This document shows positions 25,581 through 34,254 of a stretch of DNA of 64,000 bases, piece after piece. The notes under the pieces were generated by a model that worked only from the letters and a program-made list of their open reading frames with translations, was not told the DNA's origin and made no database searches. How positions within the stretch are numbered: the first letter of the stretch is position 1; every line of letters starts with the position of its first letter. Origin of the DNA: Bacteroidota bacterium (lineage in GTDB: Bacteria; Bacteroidota; Bacteroidia; B-17B0; Aurantibacillaceae); assembly GCA_017303905.1 (NCBI GenBank), contig JAFLBH010000001.1:124001-188000 (forward strand), read 5' to 3'. The position numbers were made by a program, and so were the translations under genes.

Positions 25581-25955
25581 TTAAAAGTATTTACTCTTAT
25601 GGAAAGTGGCGTTACCTCTTACGCGGCGTTTAACTCTCTCTCGGTTAATTCGCGCCTGTAAACCATCTTTGTACTTACGATTATTTGTGCGAGTACGTGA
25701 AAACAAATGTGGCTGCTCGCGGTTTTGTTTTTTACCCGGACGAGTTGGTTTATATACCCAGCCACCAACAACCTTAGAGCCTTTGCCCTTCTTCTTTGTT
25801 GAACCGCCGTATGCAAATGAATTAGTCTTTTTAATGTGTGCTCTGGAGCTTCCGCCACGACGTTGATTCTTGTGCTCACGACGACGCTGCGCTAAAAGAG
25901 GCGTAGTAATCCCAAATGCGAAAAGCAGAATAAATATGACAAGTACCCTTTTCAA
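25581..25955 (-). CDS. small, extremely basic exported protein
   Basis: This 124-residue protein starts at a TTG; there is no in-frame ATG near the start. The signal peptide is MKRVLVIFILLFAFGITTPLLAQ. The mature part of about 100 residues is packed with K, R, G, N and H (for example RRREHKNQRRGG and INRERVKRRVRGN), with few hydrophobics and no cysteine. It has its own strong terminator, so it is a separate unit. The composition suggests binding to an anionic polymer such as nucleic acid, LPS or polysaccharide outside the cytoplasm; this is inference. Family not recognised. Overlapping frames on both strands are an effect of the arginine-rich sequence. Confidence 0.72.
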   Translation of the reverse strand: MKRVLVIFILLFAFGITTPLLAQRRREHKNQRRGGSSRAHIKKTNSFAYGGSTKKKGKGSKVVGGWVYKPTRPGKKQNREQPHLFSRTRTNNRKYKDGLQARINRERVKRRVRGNATFHKSKYF

Positions 25956-26075
25956 AAAGTTGTAATTACAATATTAATTAAAAATTGTTACAATTTCCAG
26001 TATTTTTAGATGAATAGCAAATTGTTATAAGGGAGATTTTAACAAATACGCTCTAATAAGTCGCGCCCATTCAGG

Positions 26076-26107
26076 CACTCAGTAATTTGCCATTCAGCAA
26101 ATGAGTG
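26076..26107 (+). promoter_or_regulatory. hairpin in the selU-selD leader
   Basis: CACTC (26076-26080) pairs with GAGTG (26103-26107), and inside that ATTTGC (26085-26090) pairs with GCAAAT (26097-26102) around a CATTCA loop, with a 4-base bulge on one side. It lies about 75 bases before selU. No + strand gene ends just upstream, so it is more likely a leader structure or operator than a terminator. The rest of 25956-26180 shows no gene. Confidence 0.4.
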
Positions 26108-26180
26108 AGACCCCTTTTTGAGAGAGCTAAATATTTAGATTTTTACTGATTTTTAAATAGTAAATTTACCTTCTTATCCA

Positions 26181-27215
26181 ATGAAAGCCGAGTCGCTCAC
26201 AGTAACAGAATTTCTTAGCCGGTCAAAAGGCAATACCCTCATTGATGTGAGAGCGCCTATTGAGTTTAAGAAAGGACATCTGCCGGGCGCTATTAATATT
26301 CCACTTTTTGATGACTTGGAAAGAGCTGAAATTGGCACTTTATACAAGGCGAAAGGAAGAGAAGATGCCGTTATGCGCGGACTGCAAATTGTATCGCCAA
26401 AACTGACTGATTTTATTAAAGAGGCAAAAAATAAGAGTGGCAACAACAAAGTATTTATTTATTGCTTTAGAGGTGGGATGAGAAGTAATTCGTTTGGATG
26501 GCTGTTGAACACGGCTGGATTAGAATCCAGGATTATGGAGGGTGGCTATAAAGCTTACCGAAATCATGTGCTAAATCACTTTAAAAATCGTTATAACCTG
26601 GTTTTATTGGGTGGAGCTACAGGTTCAGGTAAAACAGAAATCTTGCACCATTTGAAAGATAATATTCAGATTTTAGACCTTGAAAAAATTGCTCATCACA
26701 AAGGTTCTGCTTTTGGAAGTATTAACGAGTTGCCTCAAAATCCTCAACAGCTTTTCGAGAATAATTTATATGACGCTTTAGTTAACTTATCGTATGAAAA
26801 ACCGATTTTGGTAGAAGATGAATCCATGTCTATCGGCTATAATAAAATTCCTTATACATTTTGGCTCCAGATGAAAGAAGCACCCATCATAAAAGTAATG
26901 GTGCCGTTTGAATTAAGGGTAAATCGCTTAGTGAAAGATTATGGTATGGCAGACAAAAATCTTTTAGCAAAGTGTATCCGGAATATTTCGCAGCAATTAG
27001 GTCCTAACAATGTAAAAGATTGCATGCAGTACTTAGAAGAAGGGAATTTAGCCGATGTGGCAACCATTACTTTGCGTTACTACGATAAAGCTTATGAATA
27101 CAATCATGTTAAGCGTGAGATAAAAAAGATCATTCTCGTAGAAACCGACACAGATGATGCCGCAATAAATGCATTAAAGGTAAAAGAGGTATTTGAAAAT
27201 TATGGAAACCTATAA
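26181..27215 (+). CDS. selU: tRNA 2-selenouridine synthase
   Basis: This 344-residue protein (also called MnmH or YbbB) replaces the sulfur of 2-thiouridine at the wobble base of tRNA-Lys, -Glu and -Gln with selenium, using selenophosphate. The N-terminal rhodanese domain has its active cysteine at C95 (YCFRGGMRS). The C-terminal half has a P-loop (GATGSGKT, 145-152) that binds the geranyl/selenyl intermediate machinery. It overlaps the selenophosphate synthetase gene by 14 bases, which supplies the selenium donor, so the pair forms a complete pathway step. Confidence 0.95.
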   Translation: MKAESLTVTEFLSRSKGNTLIDVRAPIEFKKGHLPGAINIPLFDDLERAEIGTLYKAKGREDAVMRGLQIVSPKLTDFIKEAKNKSGNNKVFIYCFRGGMRSNSFGWLLNTAGLESRIMEGGYKAYRNHVLNHFKNRYNLVLLGGATGSGKTEILHHLKDNIQILDLEKIAHHKGSAFGSINELPQNPQQLFENNLYDALVNLSYEKPILVEDESMSIGYNKIPYTFWLQMKEAPIIKVMVPFELRVNRLVKDYGMADKNLLAKCIRNISQQLGPNNVKDCMQYLEEGNLADVATITLRYYDKAYEYNHVKREIKKIILVETDTDDAAINALKVKEVFENYGNL

Positions 27216-28230
27216 ACTCACACAATTTAGTAAAGCTTCCGGGTGCGGTTGCAAAATTGCACCTGCTGTATTGCAGGAAATTTTGAAAAACAATGATGAT
27301 TTTGAATGTAAAGAATTGCTGGTTGGAAATCACACTAACGACGATGCAGCAGTATATGATTTAGGAAATAATTCATGTTTAATAAGCACCACTGATTTTT
27401 TTATGCCCATTGTAGATTCGGCCTTTGATTTCGGTCGAGTTTCAGCCGCCAATGCCATTAGTGATGTTTATGCTATGGGAGGAAAACCATTATTAGCTGT
27501 GGCCATTTTAGCCTGGCCAACCGAAAAATTAGGAACTGAATCTGCACGTGAAGTTTTGAATGGTGCGCGCGCTATTTGTAAGCAAGCAGGTATTCCATTG
27601 GCAGGCGGACACAGCGTTGAAAGTTTGGAACCCATTTTCGGATTGGCGGTTAACGGACTCGTTGATAAAAACAATTTAAAGCAAAATCATACAATTGAAG
27701 AGGGAAACATAATTTATCTAAGCAAAAAATTAGGTACCGGCATTTACAGCACGGCTCTCAAACGTGGAAAACTAGAGGAGCAGGACTATAAAGAACTACT
27801 TGAATCGATGACCGAATTAAATAATTTTGGTTATGAATTAGGAAAACTTCCCTATGTAACAGCACTTACGGATGTGACCGGGTTTGGTTTACTTGGTCAT
27901 CTCAGTGAAATGATGGGAACAAAAAAACTGACAGCCCTAATCACAAAAAACAAAATCAGAACTTTTAAAAATATTTCACATTACACCTCGCAATTTATCT
28001 ATCCGGATAACACTACACGTAACTTCAACGCCTATGAAATACAAATCAATGGCATGGTAGATATGGATTTTCTTACGTTTTGTGATCCTCAAACATCAGG
28101 CGGTTTATTGTTTACCATTCGGAAAGAACATCAAAAAGAATTTGAGTCGTGGAAATCAAAAAATAATTTTGATGCAGTGGCTATTGGAGAAATAACCTCC
28201 CGTAAAGAAAAAATGATTGAATTGATTTAA
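27202..28230 (+). CDS. selD: selenophosphate synthetase, cysteine form
   Basis: This 342-residue enzyme makes selenophosphate from selenide and ATP. The N-terminal active loop is SGCGCK with C15 and K18, the positions of Cys17 and Lys20 in E. coli SelD. The codon is TGC, so it is not itself a selenoprotein. GGHSVESLEP, TDVTGFGLLGH and CDPQTSGGLL are family motifs. I start at the ATG at 27202 rather than the TTG at 27193. Because it is fused by overlap to selU and no selA, selB or selC is present here, its visible job is tRNA selenation rather than selenocysteine insertion. Confidence 0.96.
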   Translation: METYKLTQFSKASGCGCKIAPAVLQEILKNNDDFECKELLVGNHTNDDAAVYDLGNNSCLISTTDFFMPIVDSAFDFGRVSAANAISDVYAMGGKPLLAVAILAWPTEKLGTESAREVLNGARAICKQAGIPLAGGHSVESLEPIFGLAVNGLVDKNNLKQNHTIEEGNIIYLSKKLGTGIYSTALKRGKLEEQDYKELLESMTELNNFGYELGKLPYVTALTDVTGFGLLGHLSEMMGTKKLTALITKNKIRTFKNISHYTSQFIYPDNTTRNFNAYEIQINGMVDMDFLTFCDPQTSGGLLFTIRKEHQKEFESWKSKNNFDAVAIGEITSRKEKMIELI

Positions 28231-28667
28231 TCCGCACGATCAACAACCAAGCTCTTACAAACAAATTTATTTACAGTATCGCGAAAAGCCTGTTTATTTG
28301 AAGAACGAATTCCGAAAGTAGATATCGGCTCTATTTCATCATCATTGTACGTGATGTTAAACCCTTTCTTATTTACCTCTCCTACGCTTTTAATATCGAT
28401 AAAATACCAAAACTTATTACTGAAAATAGAACGTTTGATTTCAAACTTATCTTCATAAATAACTGCATACGGATTCAACATTAACCATAATGTTTGAAAA
28501 GCGAAAATTACCGCCGGCACCGCCAAAACAAATGACAAAGGATGTACAATTATAAAATAAGAATATGTGAAATAGGAAAAAGTGGCGGTAATTGCCATAA
28601 ATACCGCTACAACAAGCAGATTACGCTCAAAATAATGCACAGGAATATCTTCTTTTTGCTTTTTCAC
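28227..28667 (-). CDS. small membrane protein with PH-like domain
   Basis: This 146-residue protein starts at a GTG just behind a TAACTTTG box. Two membrane helices fill about 14-65 (LLVVAVFMAITATFSYFTYSY and a second one through AVPAVIFAFQTLW). A cytoplasmic beta-rich segment follows (YAVIYEDKFEIKRSIFSNKFWYF and on), resembling bacterial PH/YdbT-type domains. No function is known for most such proteins. The stop overlaps selD by TTAA. Confidence 0.65.
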   Translation of the reverse strand: MKKQKEDIPVHYFERNLLVVAVFMAITATFSYFTYSYFIIVHPLSFVLAVPAVIFAFQTLWLMLNPYAVIYEDKFEIKRSIFSNKFWYFIDIKSVGEVNKKGFNITYNDDEIEPISTFGIRSSNKQAFRDTVNKFVCKSLVVDRAD

Positions 28668-28671
28668 ATCT

Positions 28672-28679
28672 CAAAGTTA
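28672..28679 (-). promoter_or_regulatory. TAnnTTTG -7 box directly before a GTG start
   Basis: On the minus strand TAACTTTG is followed by AGAT and then the GTG at 28667, a 4-base gap. This predicts a leaderless mRNA starting at the GTG. Confidence 0.5.
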
Positions 28680-28817
28680 AAAATTAATATTCTTTAACGA
28701 GGACTTTCTTCCTTCTTTTTTTATACTTGTTAATTGGAAAAACGCTTTTTATTTAATAACTATGTAACTTGTTCTTGTTTTTAGCGTAATACTAAATGCG
28801 GAGAACTTACTAAACTG

Positions 28818-30308
28818 ATGAAGAATTTAAAACACATAGCCATCTTCGTTTTTACGGCATTATTTGGAATTACTAAATCCCAAATACTAACGCCCGACGA
28901 TCCTATTGCCGCTATGTTGGATAGTTTAGAAAACAAAAAAGTGCTGGAGATGGCTTTTACCAAGCCTGTACATCCTAAAAACAAATTTAATTACGCTTAC
29001 GACAGCATTCCTAAGTTTGACGATTTCATTTATGAAGCGCGTCTCGCAAAATTGGATGCCGCTTCTCCATTTGATTTAGTGTACAATTCTCACGTTCGCG
29101 GTTTTATCGATTTGTACCTTAATCGTAAACGTGAACTCATGAGCCGTATGCTCGGCATTTCACAACTTTATTATCCAATGTTTGAGCAAGTACTTGACCG
29201 TTATAATATTCCACTTGAATTAAAGCATTTGGCTGTTATTGAATCAGCCTTAAACCCAAATGCCCGCTCACATGCCGGCGCACAAGGCTTATGGCAATTC
29301 ATGTATCCTACAGGAAAAATGTACGGCTTAAATGTTACTTCCTATGTTGATCAACGCAGCGATCCATACAAAGCAACCGTTGCCGCAGCAGAGTATTTAA
29401 AAGCATTGTATGATTTGTTTAATGATTGGCAAATGGTTTTGGCAGCTTACAATGCCGGTCCTGGCACTATCAGTAAAGCCATTCGTCGCTCCGGCGGAAA
29501 GAAAACTTATTGGGAGATCCGTCCGTTTTTACCACGGGAAACTCAAGGATACGTGCCTGCTTTTATTGCAGCTAATTATGCCATGACTTATTATGCCGAG
29601 CACAACATTTATCCTGCAGTTCCTAAAAAAACTTACTTTGAAGTAGACACTGTTGTTCTTAAAGAACAAATGACTTTCTCACAAATCAGTTTGTCGCTGG
29701 ATATTCCTTATGACGAAATAAAATATTTTAATCCGCAGTACCGAAAAGACATCATTCCTGCAGGCGGAAACGCGCTTTGTTTACCAAAAAGTAAAATTGG
29801 GTTTTTCCTAACCAATGAACAGGAAATTTATGCAGCTATTAAAGCGCAACACCAAACAGAAGTAGAAACAACTGTAAAAGAAGTTCAACTTACACATGTA
29901 GTTAAATCAGGGCAACGCTTAAGTGATATTGCGCGTAAATATGGTGTTACTGTTGGAGATATCAAAACCTGGAATTACATTGGTAAAAAAGGAATTCGTC
30001 CCGGAAAGAAATTAGTTATTTATGTGCCGAAAAAAGATGATGGCAAGGTAGATAATCTGGCTGTGACTAAATCTGAATCAGCTTCTGACACCACTGACAA
30101 TAAAAAATTAGCCGTTAATTCCTCTCCTGCTAAAACTGCGGTGAAAAGTACAACATCGAAAAACGCAACAACACATAAAGTGAAAAGCGGGGAAAGTTTA
30201 TACAGTATCTCCAAAAAATACGGAGTAAGTGTAGATGAATTAATGAAGCTAAATAAGCTAAACAAAAATTCAAAGTTAGCGATCGGACAAACTCTAAAAG
30301 TCCGTTAA
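28818..30308 (+). CDS. MltD-like lytic murein transglycosylase with two LysM domains
   Basis: This 496-residue exported enzyme cuts the glycan strands of peptidoglycan. Residues 1-22 are a signal peptide (ending TKSQ). The SLT domain lies at about 120-240, with catalytic glutamate E142 in AVIESALNP, then AGAQGLWQFM and AAYNAGPG. Two LysM peptidoglycan-binding domains follow near 356-400 (HVVKSGQRLSDIARKYGV) and 450-495 (HKVKSGESLYSISKKYGV), joined by a Ser/Thr/Lys-rich linker. Architecture is the normal one for MltD in Bacteroidota. The stop overlaps the convergent arsC-like gene by TTAA. Confidence 0.95.
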   Translation: MKNLKHIAIFVFTALFGITKSQILTPDDPIAAMLDSLENKKVLEMAFTKPVHPKNKFNYAYDSIPKFDDFIYEARLAKLDAASPFDLVYNSHVRGFIDLYLNRKRELMSRMLGISQLYYPMFEQVLDRYNIPLELKHLAVIESALNPNARSHAGAQGLWQFMYPTGKMYGLNVTSYVDQRSDPYKATVAAAEYLKALYDLFNDWQMVLAAYNAGPGTISKAIRRSGGKKTYWEIRPFLPRETQGYVPAFIAANYAMTYYAEHNIYPAVPKKTYFEVDTVVLKEQMTFSQISLSLDIPYDEIKYFNPQYRKDIIPAGGNALCLPKSKIGFFLTNEQEIYAAIKAQHQTEVETTVKEVQLTHVVKSGQRLSDIARKYGVTVGDIKTWNYIGKKGIRPGKKLVIYVPKKDDGKVDNLAVTKSESASDTTDNKKLAVNSSPAKTAVKSTTSKNATTHKVKSGESLYSISKKYGVSVDELMKLNKLNKNSKLAIGQTLKVR

Positions 30309-30658
30309 GCTTTTTTTCTCTTTATTAAATCTATAACTAATTCGGTAGGGCGACCAATTACAGCTTTGTATCCATCAATCACTATCGGGCGTTCTATTAA
30401 TACCGGATGCTCTGTCAAAATCTGTATCCATTCTGAATCCGTAAACTTTTTATTCGCAAACTTCTTAATAAAAATTTCTTCTTTCTTGCGAATAATATCA
30501 AAAGGCTTACATCCCAATTTAGCAAGAAGCTCTTTTAATTCTTTTTTAGTCGGAGGCTGCTTTAAATATTCGCGAATCTCAACCGCGCATTTATTTTTAT
30601 TCAACAAGTCGAGTACTTCTCTGCTCTTCGAGCAACGTGTATTATGATATATAATCAT
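30305..30658 (-). CDS. arsC: ArsC-family reductase
   Basis: This 117-residue protein has a thioredoxin-like ArsC/Spx fold. HNTRCSKS places the reactive cysteine at C9, and ERPIVID and GRP supply the conserved arginines of glutaredoxin-dependent arsenate reductases. Members reduce arsenate to arsenite; some relatives (YffB) have other roles, so arsenate as the true substrate is an inference. There is no arsenite pump or ArsR nearby. The start codon overlaps the stop of the upstream hydrolase gene (ATGA), so they form an operon. Confidence 0.88.
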   Translation of the reverse strand: MIIYHNTRCSKSREVLDLLNKNKCAVEIREYLKQPPTKKELKELLAKLGCKPFDIIRKKEEIFIKKFANKKFTDSEWIQILTEHPVLIERPIVIDGYKAVIGRPTELVIDLIKRKKA

Positions 30659-31299
30659 ACAATAATTTGATTTAAAAGATGATTTATTTCAGTGGACTTA
30701 TTAATTATCATAGCGTGATTACCGCCTTTAATTGTGTAATCAGCCTTTACACTGCTATAGGTTAACAGCTTATCGGCATCACCATGTATGTGAATAATAT
30801 CGGGACGATGACAATTATGTTGTTTCCAATTAACTATACAATGTATGCTGTTCTTGATATATCCGGGCTTCATCGAATTTACCATACTTAAAAATTCGGG
30901 CATGAATTTCTTCTCGAATCCTAAAATCCATCGCGAATTTTTAGTCATACGCTTCAGCATTTTGTCATTCATTAAACTGTATAAAGGAAGTTGACGAAAC
31001 AATTTAAGCATCGGTGCCAGTTCTTTACTGCACTTACAACTTGAAATTAAAATAGTTTTCTCGGGCTTTATAAATAATGAGATTTCGGAACAAAGCATAC
31101 CTCCAAATGAAACACCCAATAAATAAAAAGGATGTGATGTTTCAATTTGATCGAGAAATTTCTTAGCGTATGACTGCAGAGTATCCCGACTTGTTATCTC
31201 CGGCCAACTCAACACTTTTAAACGCGCATTACTTAAATGCGTAAACTGAAACAACTCTTCTGTTGTAGCTAAACCGGGAATGGCATAAACTGTTTTCAC
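30655..31299 (-). CDS. alpha/beta hydrolase
   Basis: This 214-residue protein starts at GTG, four bases behind a TAAATTTA box. It has a nucleophile elbow GVSFGG (S64), an acid in HGDADKLL (about 175) and a histidine in GGNHAM (about 196), so the triad is complete. It lacks a signal peptide and is cytoplasmic. The fold does not reveal the substrate. The GTG start and the 4-base ATGA overlap with the arsC-like gene suggest translational coupling. Confidence 0.85.
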   Translation of the reverse strand: MKTVYAIPGLATTEELFQFTHLSNARLKVLSWPEITSRDTLQSYAKKFLDQIETSHPFYLLGVSFGGMLCSEISLFIKPEKTILISSCKCSKELAPMLKLFRQLPLYSLMNDKMLKRMTKNSRWILGFEKKFMPEFLSMVNSMKPGYIKNSIHCIVNWKQHNCHRPDIIHIHGDADKLLTYSSVKADYTIKGGNHAMIINKSTEINHLLNQIIV

Positions 31300-31357
31300 A
31301 ACATAAATTTAGCACATCCCCGGTAGAAATTTGTGATATAAACTTTTAAAAGATCTT

Positions 31358-33037
31358 CTAGCCTTTTAACCTGATAGTTACGTTTGACAATGGCACTTCC
31401 TTTTGAGTGGGGTCCATGGCAATTATATCCTCAATAAATATTTTACTCCCTGATTTTAACTTGCCAATGGCTTTTTTAGCATCTTCAGATAGATTATTTC
31501 CGGCGCACTTAAATTCATTAATAGTACCATTATTCAATACACTTACAACAAACGACTTCACTTTAAATTTGGCATTTAAATCAAAACCCGGAATATCGGC
31601 TGCAATTGCAACCAGCGAAGTCGCTTCTAATTTTTTCATATCGAATGTTCCAAACACATATTTACCGTTAATTTTTACAAATGGTACAGGCAAGGATTTG
31701 ATTCGGAATTTCGAAGGCGCGCCTTGTGATTTAAGAGAACCATCGGCTTCCTTTGAATAAACTGCAACTTCACATGTGCCCGTTGTAACAGGTGTAATAG
31801 TGTACTTGCCATTTCCTGCTGGAATTAATGGCGCTGTATTCCCGTTCATTTTTGCAACTAAATTGGTGGGCGCCACACCGGCTGCACTGATAGTAATAGG
31901 ATTCGATAAACCTGCATATAACACATTCATATTGTCGGCGGAAACAGCAGCTGCAGGAGCGGCTACCATATAATTTTCTTCGAATGGAAAATATTCAATT
32001 TCACCCTTTCCATTTTTAAATTTTATTACTCCGGATAAATTTTGTTGTCCTTGTCCGCTTGTTTTTAAATCCACTTTTCCCATGCCTCCAACTAAAGGCA
32101 ATGGTGTACCCGGCTCAATCAAACTTTTTGTTACAGGATCATACTTTGCGCCCATTAATATTTGCATATTATCATCTTTAAAATCGCTGGAAGAAGCAGA
32201 CAAAATAATATCTGCGGTAAAATTTTCACCACTTCTGATGTACTTTGATGGTGCCACGACTTTAGCGGCAAACTTATCAAACTTCACGACTAGTTTACCG
32301 GAAGCCGCTGCCAGTTGATTAATCATTTCCGTTTCTACATTCTTAATATCGGATTGAATTTTACTAAGATTTGTAACAACCGCTGCTAAAGGCAAATGGT
32401 AAAAATTTTGAATCTCCCAGGTTACTTTAATATCGTCCTCCATTTCATTGGTGTCAACCGGCTTAATAATTCCGATTTTTGTTTTAAGCGCTTCGTAATC
32501 TTTTTTTGGGAGAAGTGTAGATTTGTTTTTATTCATTCCTTCTATTAACGCCAATAATTCTGAATGCAAATGGCTTAGTTTCCCTCTGAGTTCTTTTGCG
32601 GAAAATGCACCCTCACTTGGCTTTGTTTCATCCGAACCAATCAATTGATACGTTGGAATGTCGTAATCATCCATTTTCTCAACAAAGCGCAATCGCATTG
32701 TATCCGCGATATTCTTATCTACTTTCTCGGTGACTTCAATTAATTTTTTCTTCATTTCCTCGATGTAAGCGATAACTGCAGCGGTTTTCTTTTGACTTTC
32801 AATAGCTTTTTCATAATAAGCTTTTGCTGATTTATTTTGTTTTGCTGCTTCTTCAAATGCACTCAACATTTGTTCGTTGCTAAGTTGCATGGATTGGTTT
32901 GTTTTTTCCAGACTTTCGTTTACTGTAACAAAACCTTTTAAAATGTCTTTGGAAACATTTAGCGCTAACAAACAGGTTAACACTAAATACATCATGCCAA
33001 TCATTTTCTGACGTGGGGATTCTTTTGCGCCGGCCAT
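31358..33037 (-). CDS. gldM: GldM/PorM-type protein of the gliding/type IX secretion machinery
   Basis: This 559-residue protein begins MAGAKESPRQKMIGMMYLVL, the hallmark N-terminus of GldM, with one membrane helix at about 15-33 (MMYLVLTCLLALNVS). A long helical region (about 35-220) is followed by several beta domains (about 230-559), as in known GldM structures. GldM spans the periplasm and, with GldL, forms the proton-driven motor of T9SS. In most genomes it sits in gldKLMN, but here its neighbours are prfB and a hydrolase. It may be a lone or second copy. The family call is strong; whether it is the main motor subunit is uncertain. Confidence 0.9.
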   Translation of the reverse strand: MAGAKESPRQKMIGMMYLVLTCLLALNVSKDILKGFVTVNESLEKTNQSMQLSNEQMLSAFEEAAKQNKSAKAYYEKAIESQKKTAAVIAYIEEMKKKLIEVTEKVDKNIADTMRLRFVEKMDDYDIPTYQLIGSDETKPSEGAFSAKELRGKLSHLHSELLALIEGMNKNKSTLLPKKDYEALKTKIGIIKPVDTNEMEDDIKVTWEIQNFYHLPLAAVVTNLSKIQSDIKNVETEMINQLAAASGKLVVKFDKFAAKVVAPSKYIRSGENFTADIILSASSSDFKDDNMQILMGAKYDPVTKSLIEPGTPLPLVGGMGKVDLKTSGQGQQNLSGVIKFKNGKGEIEYFPFEENYMVAAPAAAVSADNMNVLYAGLSNPITISAAGVAPTNLVAKMNGNTAPLIPAGNGKYTITPVTTGTCEVAVYSKEADGSLKSQGAPSKFRIKSLPVPFVKINGKYVFGTFDMKKLEATSLVAIAADIPGFDLNAKFKVKSFVVSVLNNGTINEFKCAGNNLSEDAKKAIGKLKSGSKIFIEDIIAMDPTQKEVPLSNVTIRLKG

Positions 33038-33143
33038 GGTAATAAAATTTAGGGGTTATGCCCTATATAATGGGTCAGCAAAATAAAATGTTACAGACTG
33101 TAACTATATTTTTTTTGTACGTTATTAAAAAGGAATAGTGCGT

Positions 33144-34233
33144 TTACTTACTACCGTATTGCATCAGATAAGCCTTTATCAACTCATCCAATTCCCCATC
33201 CAGCACTGATTCTGCATCTGTAATCTTCAATTCAGTTCGCACATCATTCACCATTTTGTAAGGATGTAAAACATAAGAACGAATTTGAGAACCCCATTCA
33301 ATCTTCATTTTACCCTCTTCGATAGCGGCTTTCGATTCATTGCGCTTACGCATTTCCAATTCATACAACTGTGATTTCAACATCTGCATAGCGCGTTCAC
33401 GGTTTGCTAATTGAGAACGCTCAACCTGACATACAACAACAATTCCCGTAGGCTTATGTAATATCTGAACTTTGGTCTCTACTTTATTTACGTTTTGTCC
33501 ACCCGCGCCACCACTTCTCGCCGTGCTCATTTCAATATCATTCGGATGAATATTTATTTCGATGCTATCATCCACTACAGGATAAACATATACGGAAGCA
33601 AATGAAGTATGGCGTTTTGCATTAGAATCAAACGGACTGATACGCACCAAACGATGTACACCATTCTCCCCTTTCAAATAGCCATAGGCGAAATCACCGT
33701 CTATTTGAATGGAAACAGATTTAATCCCTGCCACATCACCTTCATTATAATCCAATTGAGTGATTTTGTAACCATGCTTTTCAGCCCACATTGCGTACAT
33801 GCGTAACAACATACTAGCCCAATCACAACTTTCAGTTCCACCGGCACCGGCGTTAATTTGAAGCACACAACTTAATGCGTCTTCTTCTCCGCGCAACATA
33901 TTCTTAAATTCAATGTTCTCTAATAATTTTAAAGCCGCGTTAAATTGCGCTTGAGTTTCCTCTTCCGTAGCGTCGCCCGATTTATAGAATTCATACAGCG
34001 TATTAGTATCGTCTACTGCACGCGTTAATTCATCGTACGAACTTGTCCAGTTCTTTTTGAGTTTTGTTTCCTTTAAAATCTGTTCGGCTTTCTTTGGATC
34101 ATTCCAGAAATTGGGATCCGCAGCTTTTTCTTCGAGTTCTTCTATCTCTCGTAATTTACGATCGTAGTCAAAGATACCCCCTTAAGGCACCATGGCGATC
34201 ATTCAGGTCTTTTAATTGGTCGGATGTAAACAT
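33144..34233 (-). CDS. prfB: peptide chain release factor 2 with programmed +1 frameshift
   Basis: The gene starts at ATG 34233 ([21 protein letters not shown]) and meets an in-frame TGA at codon 22 (34170-34168). The sequence before it, AGG GGG TAT CTT TGA C, is the classic prfB shift site. Reading +1 from GAC at 34169 gives [16 protein letters not shown] and continues without a break to 33144, a 362-residue protein. It has the catalytic GGQ (in [11 protein letters not shown]) and the usual RF2 domains. RF2 terminates translation at UGA and UAA. When RF2 is scarce the ribosome pauses at UGA and shifts, so the protein regulates its own level. This is a functional gene, not a pseudogene. Confidence 0.97.
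34166..34185 (-). promoter_or_regulatory. prfB programmed frameshift site
   Basis: The internal Shine-Dalgarno-like AGGGGG is followed at the standard short spacing by CTT TGA C, the slippery codon, stop and context found in most prfB genes. It is notable because the host hardly uses Shine-Dalgarno sequences for initiation. Confidence 0.95.
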
Positions 34234-34254
34234 GAGGCGAAGATAGTAATAATA

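Noticed and set aside
25606-25879. Antisense or alternative coding frames over the basic protein gene
   Set aside because: They are open because of the arginine-rich codon composition and have no start context or recognisable product.
27202-28230. SelD as a selenoprotein
   Set aside because: The active-site codon is TGC, not TGA, and no selenocysteine machinery is in view.
33144-34233. prfB as a frameshifted pseudogene
   Set aside because: The break is at the classic RF2 slippery site with AGGGGG in front, and the second frame is complete to its stop.
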